A DNA stretch of 64,000 nucleotides from the NCBI GenBank assembly GCA_946902875.1, contig OX336348.1, forward strand, positions 11,619,741 through 11,683,740. The letters are read 5' to 3'. The stretch is from Nematopogon swammerdamellus (taxonomy: Eukaryota > Arthropoda > Insecta > Lepidoptera > Adelidae). The translations under genes and the position numbers were made by a program. The notes beneath the pieces were generated by a model. It did not search any database. It was not told the origin of the DNA and saw only the letters and a list, made by a program, of their open reading frames with translations. Shown piece after piece: positions 1-10,985 of the stretch. Each line of letters begins with the position of its first letter. Within the stretch, counting starts at the first letter, position 1.

Positions 1-574
1 ACTGCAGTCATATCTGGGAGGGTAGTCCGCATTATCTGCTTGCGTCCTTGGACTCGATACAGCGCCGAGCCATCCGTCTTGTTGGTGACCCGAAACTTAC
101 AGATGGTCTGGAGTCTCTGAGTCACAGACGATTTGTGGGTTCGCTTAGTCTGTTTTACAGATACTATCACGGACGCTGCTCTGTGGAACTAGCATCCCTT
201 ATTCCCTGCCACCCGTCCTATCTCCGCATGACTCGTCGCAGAGAGACTCACAACCCTTTTGTTGTTGACATTGGGCTTTTGAGAACCCATCGGTTCTCTA
301 AATCGTTTCTTTGTCGTACCGCTAGAGTGTGGAACTGTCTTCCGGCGAGTGTATTTCCTGAATCCTTTAACCTGGGTGTCTTCAAGCGTCGTATTAACGG
401 GCTAGACAGCCTAGCAACAGTCCGCAAATCTGCTGGCATGGAACCTAACTGAGCGTGGTTTCGCGAGGAGGGGTGATTTTGGCTCGGTCGACTGCACCAT
501 TGGTCTCTCGGCACAGCCACCCATGCTGGGTTAGATAAAAAAAAAAACAAACAAAAAAAACAAAAAAAAAACAG
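1..574 (+). mobile_element. LINE-A 3' fragment (RT C-terminus, 3'UTR, A-rich tail)
   Basis: This is the 3' end of a non-LTR retrotransposon that starts before the window. The open frame at 48-452 (134 aa) matches the C-terminal region found after the RT domain in CR1/Jockey-type LINEs: a SIQRRAIRLVGDP motif near its start and an RVWNCLPASVFP motif near residue 95, followed by an FKRR segment. No catalytic RT residues remain in this piece. A ~80-bp 3'UTR and an A-rich tail at 537-572 close the copy. A nearly identical copy lies at 55164-55712. The clade is uncertain; membership of the CR1/Jockey group is inferred from motifs. Confidence 0.8.
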
Positions 575-1330
575 GATTACGTGTCGCGCTGCGCGCAGCA
601 TCCGATAGAGTTTCAAACTGTAGGCTCCCAAGACTCCTTCGGCGTTGTTTTTTATATCTCGTTCGTACAGCATACATATAGTAAGCACGCGAGCTCCTTC
701 ATAGATACTATGCACGTGTCTCCGTAGGAACACAGGCTGTGGGAACCTCCCTTTTCTTTCAGTACATATAATGCTTACAACTAATTCCGATGAAGTACGA
801 TTACACACATACAACACCTATAATGGGGGAAGAATCAAGGCATTGTCCTAGACAAGTGTTCTAAAATTAGTAATTTATTTGGTAATTGTCCATGCGCTAC
901 TCATCCGACTCCGGCCCTGCGTCGCCGCACCGTAGTCCTCGTTGCGGTGCCCCCACGCAAACGCTTGTCCAGTCGCACACACTAATGTTTGAGTATATTC
1001 AAAGTTCACCAGGCACCTGAATATTACATAGCACTACACTTCACTGTTTCTGTCCATCTTCCTCGCGTTGATCTACCGATAAAGTCCGCCACTAAAATTA
1101 CTATCAATTTTAGCAGGGCGCACGCGCATCTCTCCTCCGTCTCCCCCGCTGCCTGACTAACCGCCGAGCCGTGTGGCGACGCCTCGTTGGCAACGCCCCC
1201 CGCCCCGACAGCTTCCCACCCCCTGGTTCTACCCTTCTATGTACCTGCTATGCACACGATGCCCGTGAAGTTAAAAAATATTTAAAAATAATTACTGAAC
1301 CATCACAAGTTATAAGGACATTCATATGTA
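575..1330. other. non-coding stretch, no gene seen
   Basis: I see no supported gene here. The segment includes a modestly GC-rich, C-rich patch around 1115-1235. Short open frames in it show no recognisable motif and are treated as chance. Confidence 0.5.
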
Positions 1331-1756
1331 TGCCCATGGACATTCGGTCGTATGCGAGAGTTGCGAATGCCATGCCGGCCTTACAGGCGCCTATTTACGC
1401 CCTTGGAGAATCTGAGCCCACTATATATGGGAAATATATGGGCAGAGAGAGCGTTCCAGAGACTACCGGTTCTGTAGAGGAAAAATGAGGAGAACCGATT
1501 GGAACGAATCTGCTATAATGCAATCCCTGCCCAGTGCGCGTGGTGCGGAGGTGAAAAGTGGACGGTGGGATCGCGTGAAACAGCTCCTCCGAGTACTCCC
1601 CCAGGAATTCGCGATAGAACACACTTAAATAGCCGACATCCCCACGGAGTTGCAGTGGTTCTAGATCGCGGTACACTTCGAGGTCACCCACTAGTCGCAC
1701 GGCTCGACACAAGTCCAGAGGCGCAAGCTGGTATTTGGCAGAGCCATCCCATGTGA
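1331..1756 (-). pseudogene. LINE-A RT C-terminal fragment
   Basis: On the minus strand this encodes the LINE-A C-terminal region: a DGSAKYQLAPLD segment, a RAVRLVGD motif, LSVFYREF, an HLRTTRTGQ motif and a final serine-rich piece. It aligns along its length with the same region of the larger minus-strand LINE-A copy at 26532-26970. It is 5'-truncated, and the 3' end coincides with the shared cccatggacattcggtcg sequence at 1333. No catalytic motif is present. Confidence 0.75.
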
Positions 1757-2070
1757 AATCTCGGGCGTCGTTAGACACTATAGGGTAGCACGGCGCCACA
1801 TGTTGCGCTTTCAATAAAATCACAAAATTAAAATAAATTGACATACGTTACACGGCCGCTACGCCACCGGTCGCCCGTAGAAACTTCGCTTTATTTATTT
1901 ATATGGCAAAATAATAATTAAGATGGAAGTAGGAGATATGGATGAAAAGAAATGGAAATAAATGAAACGAAAATATTTATTAACACATTAAATCATACAG
2001 TGCAATAAACGAGTCTCCTGCACTCAACAATTGCTGTCTTGCAGAAGGACTTTTTTATTAAACAACTATG
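1757..2070. other. AT-rich spacer, nothing recognised
   Basis: AT-rich sequence between two repeats. No coding motif, RNA gene or repeat structure was recognised. Confidence 0.4.
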
Positions 2071-2280
2071 TAGCTGTGCCCGCGGCTCCGCCCGCTCTCA
2101 TATTTGACTTCTCTGCTAACCTCATAAGCCATTTAGCGTGATAGTAAGTAGCCTATAGTTTATGGGAAGAATCAAGCTATCCGTAGATTTTTTTTTATTA
2201 AAATCGGTTCAGTGGTTCTCGAGTTATAAGCGGACAGACATACATACATACAGACAGACAGAAAGCAGACGTTGGATTTT
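2071..2280 (+). repeat. lepidopteran SINE-like interspersed repeat
   Basis: The segment starts with tagctgtgcccgcggctccg and ends in a run of acagacagac-type repeats after an aaaatcggttcagtggttc block. This head-and-tail combination is a very common lepidopteran interspersed element, to my knowledge, but I cannot assign its class without a repeat library. The same type of head begins the minisatellite arrays at 8502 and 14304. Confidence 0.6.
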
Positions 2281-2444
2281 ATTAAAGGTAAGGAAGGAAG
2301 TGGCATATTCCACATTTTTTGAAACGGCATTCAAATTGGTTTAGTAGTTTACGTGATGACTGCACAAACATGCAAATAAACTTCGACTTGCTGCTATTAT
2401 CATGTAAAGTGTATGCCCGAGTAATTGTTAGTTAGTCAGTCAGT

Positions 2445-2520
2445 GTCAGAGAGGTGCCATGTCAGTCTTTACTTTGGTCGTGCCGGCTACATTGAACTGG
2501 ATGGAAAACATGTATAATTT
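2445..2520 (-). repeat. inverted fragment of the LINE 3'-tail family
   Basis: Read on the minus strand, this matches the ttttccgtccagttcagtg to caagttcacc portion of the tail copies at 2731-3050 and 3312-3653, with several mismatches. It is an older, truncated copy in the opposite orientation to its neighbours. Confidence 0.55.
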
Positions 2521-2730
2521 TTAGCAGCAAGTTTTCTTCGACCCACATTCGTTCAGTGCTGGTGTACCAATCCAAACGGGTTGATCCCTACCAGCTAAAT
2601 ATGTACATAACGGATGAAACTACAGTATAAAGTGGAATCCGAACCACAGCCAGCCGGACCACGGTCATACGGCTACCCATCCAAAGACTGACCGCACCCT
2701 GGTAGAAAATGACATTCCTTAAATGACAGT

Positions 2731-3050
2731 ACCGTGTGGGGCCGGTACTTTAAAAGAATAGCCCCGCTGCATCTCTCCCCGTGTATGTCGTAAAAGGCGA
2801 CTAAGGGATATGACTCCCTTCTTATATTACTAGGTGGTAGGGTTTAACCCGCCCGGGTTGGTACCACCGCACTGAATGAAAGGTTGGTCGAAACGGCTAT
2901 GTCAATAGTTGTGTTTTCCGTCCAGTTCAGTGTAGCCGGCACGACCGAAGGGAAGCACTGGCGTGGCACCAAGTTCATCCGGTGTTATGGGCTGACATCA
3001 CGGATGTTGTAGGTGATGTAGCCAACCGTGTCAGTTTCCATAAAAAAAAA
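2731..3050 (+). mobile_element. LINE 3'-tail copy 1
   Basis: A ~320-bp non-coding block from accgtgtggggccggtac through ccgtgtcagtttccat, ending in a short A-run. It is the 3' end of an interspersed retroelement and recurs almost unchanged at 3312-3653, more diverged at 28476-28637 and inverted at 15251-15361. The gtcgtaaaaggcgactaagg core is widespread in Lepidoptera to my knowledge. No coding portion is attached to this copy. Confidence 0.7.
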
Positions 3051-3311
3051 TTATAATAATATAATTAGATGAAAGTACGGGACCCTCGGCACGTGAACAT
3101 AGTTCCCTTGAGCACTTTTTTAATAAACGGCTGTAATAATATTTCATTATTACAAGTATGTGTAATAGAGGTATCCTACAATTTTTTAAGTACTTAAATG
3201 AAAGGGGCTCATCGTTATGTACATATTTTAAATGGTAGCTGAAGTGGATATTCACAGGAAAACAATTTGTAAGTAAATAAATAAGTAAAGTGGACCGTGT
3301 GGAAAGTATGT

Positions 3312-3619
3312 ACCGTGTGGGGCCGGTACCTTAAAAGAATAGCCCCGCTGCATCTCTCCCCGTGTATGTCGTAAAAGGCGACTAAGGGATATGACTCCCT
3401 TCTTATATTACTAGGTGGTAGGGTTTAACCCGCCCGGGTTGGTACCACCGCACTGAATGAAAGGTCCGTCGAAACGGCTATGTAATAGTTTGTGTTTTCC
3501 GTCCAGTTCAGTGTAGCCGGCACGACCGAAGGGAAGCACTGACGTGGCACCAAGTTCACCCGGTGTTATGGGCTGACATCACGGATGTTGTAGGTGATGT
3601 AGCCAACCGTGTCAGTTTC

Positions 3620-3653
<34 letters not shown>
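3312..3653 (+). mobile_element. LINE 3'-tail copy 2 with poly(A)
   Basis: This copy matches the one at 2731-3050 with only a few substitutions, and it carries a longer uninterrupted A-tract at about 3623-3652. Two direct copies only ~260 bp apart imply either two close insertions or a local duplication. The open frame that runs across the A-tract (lysine run) is not a gene. Confidence 0.7.
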
Positions 3654-3655
<2 letters not shown>

Positions 3656-4359
3656 GTTCTTAGTAAACACTTTGTTGATTATATTTTGAACGAGGTATGT
3701 ACACAAGGAGGACACCTACGGGAGACGCAAGGCTACTGCTTTTGTATCGGAGCACGGCTAGCCAAAAATCCCTACTACTACGAAAATCGAAATCGCAATT
3801 TAATCTTTTATGACGTAACTTGTCTATCTCCGTTACCCATATCGCGCCCCGCGATATGGAGAGAGACAGAGCGAGCAAGGCGAGCGACAGGTTTGTTATC
3901 GCTGGCTTGGCTCGGGTATCTGGTAATAAGAGCCGACCGTCCAACCAATCGGAAGGCTTGCTTGACGGGATCACTACGAATGGCAGTCTGACCTACGATG
4001 ATGGTGCGGTATATTTGCGAATAATTTTAAAATTGTTATTTGTAATATTATTTCAAATAGTTTATACTGAACGAATATTATTGTTTGAATGCAAAAAAAA
4101 ATATTGAAAAATTAAACCAGACTGTTGTTTTAATATTTTTGAAAAGTTGTACTAATAATCAGTGATAGGAATAAGTATGGCTTATTTACCTAAACTTCGA
4201 GGAACAGAGTAAAAGATTGGAGACTTCCTTACGACAATATTTTTTCCGGTTCGATAATGTTCATGGTGTATTAATTTCGCGATTTAAAAACACATAACCT
4301 TCCTTTTAACACAATTGATTTACTGTGGGTACTTCTGACTATTTCGTAATCTACCAATT
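3654..4359. other. unassigned non-coding stretch
   Basis: No gene is supported. A short palindromic motif, atcgcgccccgcgat, lies at about 3840. The remainder is AT-rich. Overlapping open frames on both strands at 3660-3990 lack recognisable domains. Confidence 0.4.
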
Positions 4360-5290
4360 AAATGGGCACTTCCCTACAACCGCACTGGTGCCGCGGCCTC
4401 GCCGTGCTCCGCCGAGAGCTGACCGAGTCCCTCCGAGTCCGGGGACTCGCTACTGCCGGTGCAGCTCGCGCGCCGCACGTGGCCGTGCACCGCGCACATA
4501 ATCCAATCTGCGTGCTCGTTCGCATCCACCAGGCTCGACTCGTGTCTGCCCGCTCTGCCCCAACCTTGGAACCCTGCCGAGACAGACCCTGTCAGACGAC
4601 ATCCCTCACACGCGGTCCCTACACGCGGCCTGTCGTACAGTACGAAAAACGGCGTACATACCTCTCCGTCCGGCTCCCGCGCGCTGTGCCTGTGCCCCGC
4701 GTGAAAACCGCGGCCCGCAGCTACCGACGACACCCGTCACGCTGCGGCACCGCTCACGCACGCACACCGGGAACTGCAAATCGGAACACGTCAGACTCCA
4801 TTGCTCGACAACCTTGCCTGACGCGCTCCTCGCTTCCCGCTCCACGGTATGCTTACCGCAACTCCGGACGAAGAAGGCACTGCACGACGGCCTCAGGCTC
4901 TGCTACCGTCGCGGATTCTCCCGACGACCCGCGAGGTGAAGTCGCCCGACATCGGAGCCTGCCTCGCGTTCCGTCCTCTCTTCACGTCGTCGGCGCAAGA
5001 ATCTCGGTCCGGTCCGAATGTCATCCAAACCGCGGCTCACGTCGGTCCGGTCCGCGGCGCCTTGCCCGACCGCTTGAAACACCGCGCCCGGCGTCCCGAT
5101 TATTGTTAATTTTCCGGCGCGATTTACTCCGCGACCAACGGAGTCGCTCGGTGAACTAGCCGCATTTTTCTGAGCCCCGCCGGGTCGCTCGCTCGCGGCG
5201 TTTCGCTCGTAATCTGCAAAACTATGTGCTTGACAACTCGCGAATCGACCGCTCGCCAGACCAACCGGCTTTGGGAACTCAAACCTGCAT
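4360..5290. other. CpG-rich, GC-rich block
   Basis: About 930 bp rich in G+C and CpG, standing out sharply from AT-rich flanks. Overlapping frames stay open on both strands here (for example 265 codons from 4362 on plus and 119 codons at 4374-4733 on minus), which is expected of GC-rich DNA with few stop codons. The translations are R/S/P/A-rich with no motif I recognise. In insects such blocks can mark a promoter or first-exon region of a host gene, but nothing here proves it. Confidence 0.4.
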
Positions 5291-5660
5291 TCACTTCCGG
5301 CCCAGCGCGTTAGCGCGTTTTGGCGTGCTACAATGTGACAGATGGATAGATCTCAACGAGACCTGAAGTTTGAGTACCAACACGATGGGTATAGCACCAG
5401 TGGTTCTCGAGTTATGACCAAAACAAAAGTTCATGACGAAGTTTCGTCAAAAAAATCCTAAGCCTTCTAGTTCTCACAGAAAACGGGATGGTACGGAACC
5501 CTCTTTACGCGAGCTCGACTCGAACTTGACCACATTTTTTTTTAATTATGTTATTCCGGGATTTACCTTATCCCTATACCTACGAAGTTTTGTCAAAATC
5601 CGTCCAGCCGTTCAGGCGTGAAAGAGGAACAAACAAACAAACAAATATACTTTCGCATTT
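5291..5660 (+). repeat. degenerate SINE-like repeat
   Basis: The block contains the caccagtggttctcgagttatg and caaaatccgtccagccgttc signatures, then an aacaaacaaacaaac run and an actttcgcatttatgatatt end. This is the tail of the same broad lepidopteran repeat group as 2071-2280 and the element end at 9493-9521. Confidence 0.5.
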
Positions 5661-7190
5661 ATGATATTAGTGAGTAACGTAATTTTCTTATGAGTGTTGC
5701 ATGCATGCATTGCATAGTGCCATTCAGTTTTTGTTGCGAGCTAGTGCGGACACTGCGGTCCCGTACCTGGCGTACCCGGCTGGAATTTTGTGGGCAATGT
5801 CCGCGGTCCGCGCGACACCTCTGCGTAGAAGACAGATAGAAAGATAGAAAATAATTTATTACTCCAAGAAACAATAAACAATTAAGAATACATTAGGACA
5901 TTTACATGAGGCGCAAAGGCGGACTTATTCTTTACTTAGAGGTTCCTTACAGTCAACCTTTGGATGTAAAGAACATATAGGTACTACTACTTTTCGTCGG
6001 TATCCACATCCACAGACAGCGACCCAATTTGTTTTTAAGTTAGGGTTTCCTGGGAAACTGAAATATGTATGCATGTATTATTTATTTGCACACCAAATAA
6101 CAGGTAAAATAACAAATAGGTGAGTCTAATGCAACAAAAGTATCAGTCTCGATCTCTCGTAGTGAACCCACTCACGTGTAAGCGCACGCTTCGCCGCCCG
6201 GAATATCAGTCGGATAACATTGAGCTATAATGACTCAATTATTTGTGTTTTTAGGACAGAAATACGACCTTTTATCAAATTATAAACATACCGATGATAC
6301 AATATTCCGCCATTCTTCACATTTGTCACACTGCTGATGTTTTTGCAAGAGAATACAGCACAAACCGGCATTGTTATTTCGACCACGGCTAACGCAAGAC
6401 TAAGCGGTCGGTGCGCGACCGACGATCACGTTTTGATTGTTTACGCAAATCTTCGGCACGCGGCTCTAGGGAAGAGTCTCTGGTCCTAACCTTTAATGTT
6501 CTTGGATTTTAATTTGGAAGCATTACGAAAGTACTTCATACGAGGATGATCGTTATAATTAACGTACAAGTACGATAATAATCGTACGAATTCCAAGCCT
6601 GGTCGGCAACAGGCGATTGCAGCGCGCGCGTGGTAGCCGCTGTAACTACAAGGTGTCGTCAGTTTTTGCTTCACGTTTTCTACTCAGTTCGGTCACCGTC
6701 CTTTCCTACATCGTGCTACAGACAAGAATAATTGCGAAAACTGACAGCGAATGACTGCCTGTCAAAATTCCTAGCAAGTAAGTGTTGCAAGCAAAACATT
6801 CAAGAATGCCAATTTTAATACCTGGAATCAAAATACATCAACAATGAAAATTTTGCTAAGTTTCTGGTACATCAAAAATCTATGAATCAGTGTAAAATTT
6901 GAAGATATTTAAATGTGAATTGTAACGATGTGCGTCGCTGACTATTAACGCGCGCAAAATTTATTACGTTATCTCAAAATACGGTTCACCAATCTAGTTG
7001 GTGTTGCCGCATTTTACAGACATCCGACTTACCGGGGTAACTATCATCATACCATATTTCACACTAACGTCATCTGAACTAATTTCACAACTTAAAACAT
7101 AGCGGTGGTACAGTGAGCCACCATTAACCAGGACTGTGGCGAATGGATTACTGTACGACACCGCCTGACACTATCCCTACACTAAAATTA
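5661..7190. other. no gene seen; unassigned sequence
   Basis: A mixed AT-rich stretch. Short open frames have no motif. It includes a conventional-looking unique region around 5700-5830 and 6360-6680 with moderate GC, but no feature I can name. Confidence 0.35.
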
Positions 7191-7401
7191 CGAACCTTCA
7201 AATATTTAATTTTCATAGCATTTTGCGGGTCAACAGCGTTGCACCATATGGCAGCCCCATATTACAAATCTGCTGCGCATGCGTAAACATAGCGGTCCGT
7301 TTCTCAACTCGTCGCCGCTAACTCAATGGCACTATTGCTCCTCCCGGTTGTCAGCGGAGTCAAACGAAGACCGTCGACTGTCAAACCGGACGTGCTTCGT
7401 T

Positions 7402-7503
7402 TTCTTCTAGAATATTCTGCCTTTTCGTTCTAGGAACTATCTGTGTAAATTCGAATCCACTATAAAACCGGATACAATCGCGACAAGTTCTCTGTGCTCA
7501 GTT
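7402..7503 (+). promoter_or_regulatory. heat-shock-type core promoter
   Basis: A canonical heat-shock element, TTCtaGAAtaTTC, lies at 7405-7417 and is preceded by one more TTC; a second, weaker palindrome, ttctaggaac, is at 7428-7437. A TATA box (TATAAAA) follows at 7461-7467 and an initiator-like TCAGTT at 7498-7503. The order of elements and the spacing match HSF-driven insect promoters. HSF binding is inferred; it could belong to a stress-induced transcript or to a solo LTR. Confidence 0.55.
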
Positions 7504-7880
7504 CTCCATCAGTTGCGTTAGGCTTCCAGCTCCGCCATTGCTCGTGACTATCGTAGTGACTAGTAAATCGCCCACGCCTCGCTAATAGCGTGCGGCGAAC
7601 TACAAGAGCTAATGGCGTTCGTCCGGCTACACCGAACGGCGTCCTTAAGAAGCAGTTTTACCGCTTCACCCTACGGAGTGGATCGCGACGGGGCCTGTCC
7701 CCATTCGTACTGCGCCGCTCACTGCACACCGGCCAGCTAACGCCGTTGGGGGCTCAGCGGTACTACCTCCGCACCTTCCTGGCGTCGTGTCCGGAGGATC
7801 TACGACTCCGGACAACGTCTTACGCAACTACTCTCAAGCAAGACCAAAGGACCAAACTCTAAAATAAATTGTATTACACC
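7504..7880 (+). other. short transcription unit or LTR R-region downstream of heat-shock promoter
   Basis: About 370 bp of GC-balanced sequence follows the TATA box and ends at an AATAAA signal at about 7863. It holds a 90-codon frame at 7590-7862 (Arg/Leu/Thr-rich) and a 43-codon frame from about 7612; neither has a recognisable domain. The ends TGTAAC near 6920 and ATTACA near 7877 would suit a solo LTR of ~960 bp, but I found no flanking target duplication. I cannot decide between these two readings. Confidence 0.35.
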
Positions 7881-8501
7881 AAAAAATGTATTCCTATTGA
7901 AGAACTCATTACCCACTGTGGCCAGTCGTGGCAGAATGTATGAGAAGTGACCCAGTAAGGTAAAGTAAAGGTAAGAAAGAGAGAGAGAGAGAGAGAGATA
8001 CTCTTTACTTTCATTTGGTAAATAAATTTTGAAGCCAATAAAGTGAAAATTAAAATAAATTGTACCCCTTCGCTTTTGGTATTAATTCGGTGTGTAATCA
8101 ATCATTTGTAAATTATTTTGTATATGACTCACTCAATATTTCATATCGCAATCGGCCGCCCTCGGTAGTCCAAACACCTTCGGATGCTCTCTCAACTATG
8201 CAAAAGAATTCACTTTCGCCAACATCGCTTTCAGTTATTGTATGTGATAGATTGCATTCCACGTCATCTTTAATAAAATTCGAATCAAGGCATGTTTTCA
8301 TGATATTTTCCTTCTTGGTGTCGTAACGACCTGCAACAAACATTACATACTGCATACAAGGTACAATTACGCACTTAGCTAAGATGTGCCATACCACTCG
8401 TCTGACATACTCGTATGTATTAACTTCGTCTATCAGGGCAGATCGATAGCTTCTTGAAAGCATGAAAGCAGCGGACGTTAACACAATTGAATTATTAAAT
8501 T
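7881..8501. other. no gene supported
   Basis: AT-rich sequence with a (GA)n tract at 7977-7999. A 123-codon frame on the minus strand at 8113-8484 has no motif I recognise and is not called as a gene. Confidence 0.35.
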
Positions 8502-9521
8502 ACTAGCTTTTGCCCGCGGCTTCGCTCGCGTGAAATTCGTATTTCAAAGTAAAAAAGTAAGTAACTAAGGGCGAGCTGCGTTCAGGAAGAGGATAACCTT
8601 TTCGAAGAAAGTAAGTAACAGAGGGCGAGGCCGAAGGCCGAGCTGCGTTCAGGAAGACGATAAACCTTTTCGAAGACAGTAAGGAACTATGGGCGAGGCC
8701 GAAGGACGAGCTGCGTTCACGAAGACGATAAATTCTCGAAGACAGTAAGTAACTATGGGCAAGGCCGAAGGCCAAGATGTGTTCAGGAAGAGGATAACCT
8801 TTTCGAAGAAAGTAAGTAACTATGGGCGAGGCCGAAGGCCGAGCTGCGTTCAAGATGAAGGTAAACTTTTCGAAGAAAGTAAGTAACATAGGGCGAGGCC
8901 GAAGGCCGAGCTGCGTTCAGGAAAACGATAAACCTTCTCGAAGACAGTAAGTAACTATGGGCGAGGCCGAAGGCCGAGCTGCGCTCAGGAAGAGGATAAC
9001 CTTTTTGAAGAAAGTAAGTAACAGAGGACGAGGCCGAAGGCTGAGCTGCGTTCAGGAAGACGATAAACCTATTCGAAGACAGTAAGTAGCTATGGGCGAG
9101 GCCGAAGGCCGAGCTGCGTTCACGAAGACGATAAATTCTCGAAGACAGTAAGTAACCATGGGCGAGGCCGAAGGCCAAGATGTGTTCAGGAAGAGGATAA
9201 ACCTTTTCGAAGAAAGTAGTAGTAACAAAGAAGTTACTTTCTTCGAGAAGATTTATGGTCTTCCTGAACGCAGCTCGGCCTTCGGACTCGCCCTCTGTTA
9301 CTTAACATTCTTCGAAAAGGTTATCCTCTTTCTGAACGCAGCTTGGCCTTCGGCCTCGCCCTTTGTTACTTGCTTTCTTCGAGGTTTATGGTCTTCCTGA
9401 ACGAAGCTCGGCCTTCGGCCTCGCCCTTAGTTACTTACTTTTTTCTTTGAGTAGGTTTATCGTCTTCCTGAACGCAACTCTTTAACAAACTTTCGCGTTT
9501 ATAATATTAGTAGGATTTATT
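8502..9521. repeat. 68-bp minisatellite array A inside a SINE-like element
   Basis: The block begins with actagcttttgcccgcggct, the usual head of a lepidopteran interspersed element, and ends with tttcgcgtttataatattag, its usual tail. Between them are about 14 imperfect copies of a ~68-bp unit containing ggcgaggccgaaggccgagc and gtaagtaact. Units run in the plus orientation to about 9230, then in the minus orientation to about 9480, so the array folds back on itself. Open frames across it are a by-product of the repeat. Confidence 0.75.
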
Positions 9522-9900
9522 TTGGGTAGGTTTGGAGTGAGGCCTGATTTAAGAAATTATTCCCAATTATCGGATGCATGCAAGCAAATCCGAAAGCAAA
9601 AGCTAACAATATATAAATTTTTTAAATGTGCTAATTAAGCCCTTTCACTTGATACCCAACACGGCATCATTACAAAAATTTTTTTTTAGATCGTGACTTT
9701 ATGTCCTCTAGAGGGCGCCATATACTATAGCCTATAGACGTCACATAGCCTACACCAGCGGACGGTCAAGCAAGACGCATCTAACGATATCTCATTTGTC
9801 AAATTATGATAAGTAGTTTCGAAGTTATGAGGGAACAGATGAACATACATACATACCGGTCAAAAACATAACTCTCCTTTTCGCTTCGCCGTAAGAATAT
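9522..9900 (+). repeat. interspersed repeat with ctccttttcgcttcgccg end
   Basis: Contains gatacccaacacggcatcat, the gagttatgagggaacagatg-type block, acatacatacata and a terminal ctccttttcgcttcgccg. A related block lies at 51540-51905. I know such ends from many lepidopteran repeats, but not the class of this one. Confidence 0.45.
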
Positions 9901-10595
9901 AATATAATAAGATATACCTAATAAGAATATTTTCGCTAATCTTGCGCGCATACTACACTACGTACAATATAATAAACATACGATCAAATAACTTAAATCA
10001 AATAGGAACTCCAGTTAAGGTGATATTAATGTAGAAACATCTAGTTTTCGATCTAATTTACTGGCGAAACCGCTGAAGTAAGGTATTTGTGAACTTAAAC
10101 AATATAATCTCCAACTCTTCATTAAACGACGTGACGATGGAAAACGTGAAACAATAAGACACGACACAATAAAATAATTTGTAAACCTTCGATTATTTCT
10201 TATTTTTTATATTGCCGACAAAACTTACCCCAAAACATTATGATAATTTTTTAGCCAGTTCGGATGAACGATATCTAATTTTGTGTCGATGGATATCTCT
10301 GTAAAGTTAATAGATTTTGAAAAAAAAAATTTAAGTTTTCATGTAGATTTGATCAGACACGCCCAACATTAGCTTGCGCGCTCACACCTGCGTCGTCACG
10401 CTCTCTCCTAACTATGACTATATTGGCGTCCTGTTTCCGTGCTGGGACTGGGGAGGAGAGGACGGCAGTCGTGTGGTGGATTGTGTGGTGGCTGCTGCGG
10501 AGCGCACGCCGCCCGCCGCAGCACGGCTCCTGACTCGCGCGCACGCCCGCCTGCGCGCTGCACGGCTCCCGGCAGACGCAGCTACCTAACTAGAA
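9901..10595. other. AT-rich spacer followed by a GC-rich patch
   Basis: 9901-10340 is AT-rich with no gene. 10350-10590 is GC-rich with CGC/GCC-type runs and could be the promoter or 5' leader of the transposase fragment that may start at 10596. No domain is encoded. Confidence 0.35.
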
Positions 10596-10697
10596 ATGGG
10601 GAAACAAAATAAAAACATTATGATGAAACGCGAGAAGCAGAAATATTTACGGAATAAAAGAATTCGCCTAAATGAAATTAAGGAACAGAATAGTTGA
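10596..10697 (+). CDS. small basic ORF, possible first exon of a Mutator-like transposase
   Basis: A 33-codon frame starts at ATG 10596 and ends at TGA 10695-10697. The peptide is strongly basic (start MGKQNKN, many K and R) with an NLS-like character. It lies ~780 bp upstream of a segment that encodes a Mutator-like transposase N-terminal domain at 11476. Short basic leaders occur in front of that domain in insect Mutator-like proteins as far as I recall. The link is an inference; it could be a chance frame. Confidence 0.3.
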   Translation: MGKQNKNIMMKREKQKYLRNKRIRLNEIKEQNS

Positions 10698-10699
10698 CC

Positions 10700-10985
10700 A
10701 CCGGCGGCGGCGGCGATCCCGGCGCGTTCCCTACTGCAATCAACACCTTCGTTGCCGCCGACGCGCGACGCCGGTGCCAGTGTCGAGATCTGCTGAGCCG
10801 CTGCTGTTGCTGCCACGATCAGAACCACCTCATACCTCGCTGCCTCTGCCGCCGGCGGCGGCGGCGCCGGTGTTAGCCGAGCCGCTGCCGTTGCTGCCAC
10901 GGTCAGAACCACCTCAGAACCCGCTGCCTCCGCCGCCGCCGCCGCCTTCGATGACACATCCAATATCGCTGTCAACGCCACCACC
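10700..10985. repeat. CGG/CCG-rich imperfect duplication
   Basis: Two imperfect ~105-bp copies carrying gccgagccgctg and cagaaccacctca alternate with (GCC)n and (GGC)n runs at about 10701, 10850 and 10930. The proline-rich frame across it (113 codons from 10672) is produced by the triplet repeats and is not called as a gene. Confidence 0.5.

Noticed and set aside
3563..3991. 142-codon frame crossing a poly(A) tract
   Set aside because: The start lies in a LINE tail and the lysine run comes from its poly(A); no domain follows.
4362..5159. 265-codon frame in the CpG-rich block as a host gene
   Set aside because: GC-rich sequence keeps several frames open on both strands; the product is low-complexity R/S/P/A with no recognisable domain and no splice evidence.
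7590..7862. A heat-shock protein gene downstream of the heat-shock element
   Set aside because: The downstream frames have no similarity to Hsp70 or small Hsp motifs and are far too short.
8503..9178. Frames of ~130 codons in the 68-bp arrays as a repeat protein
   Set aside because: The frames follow repeat units on both strands, with in-array frame changes, and no start or context for a gene.
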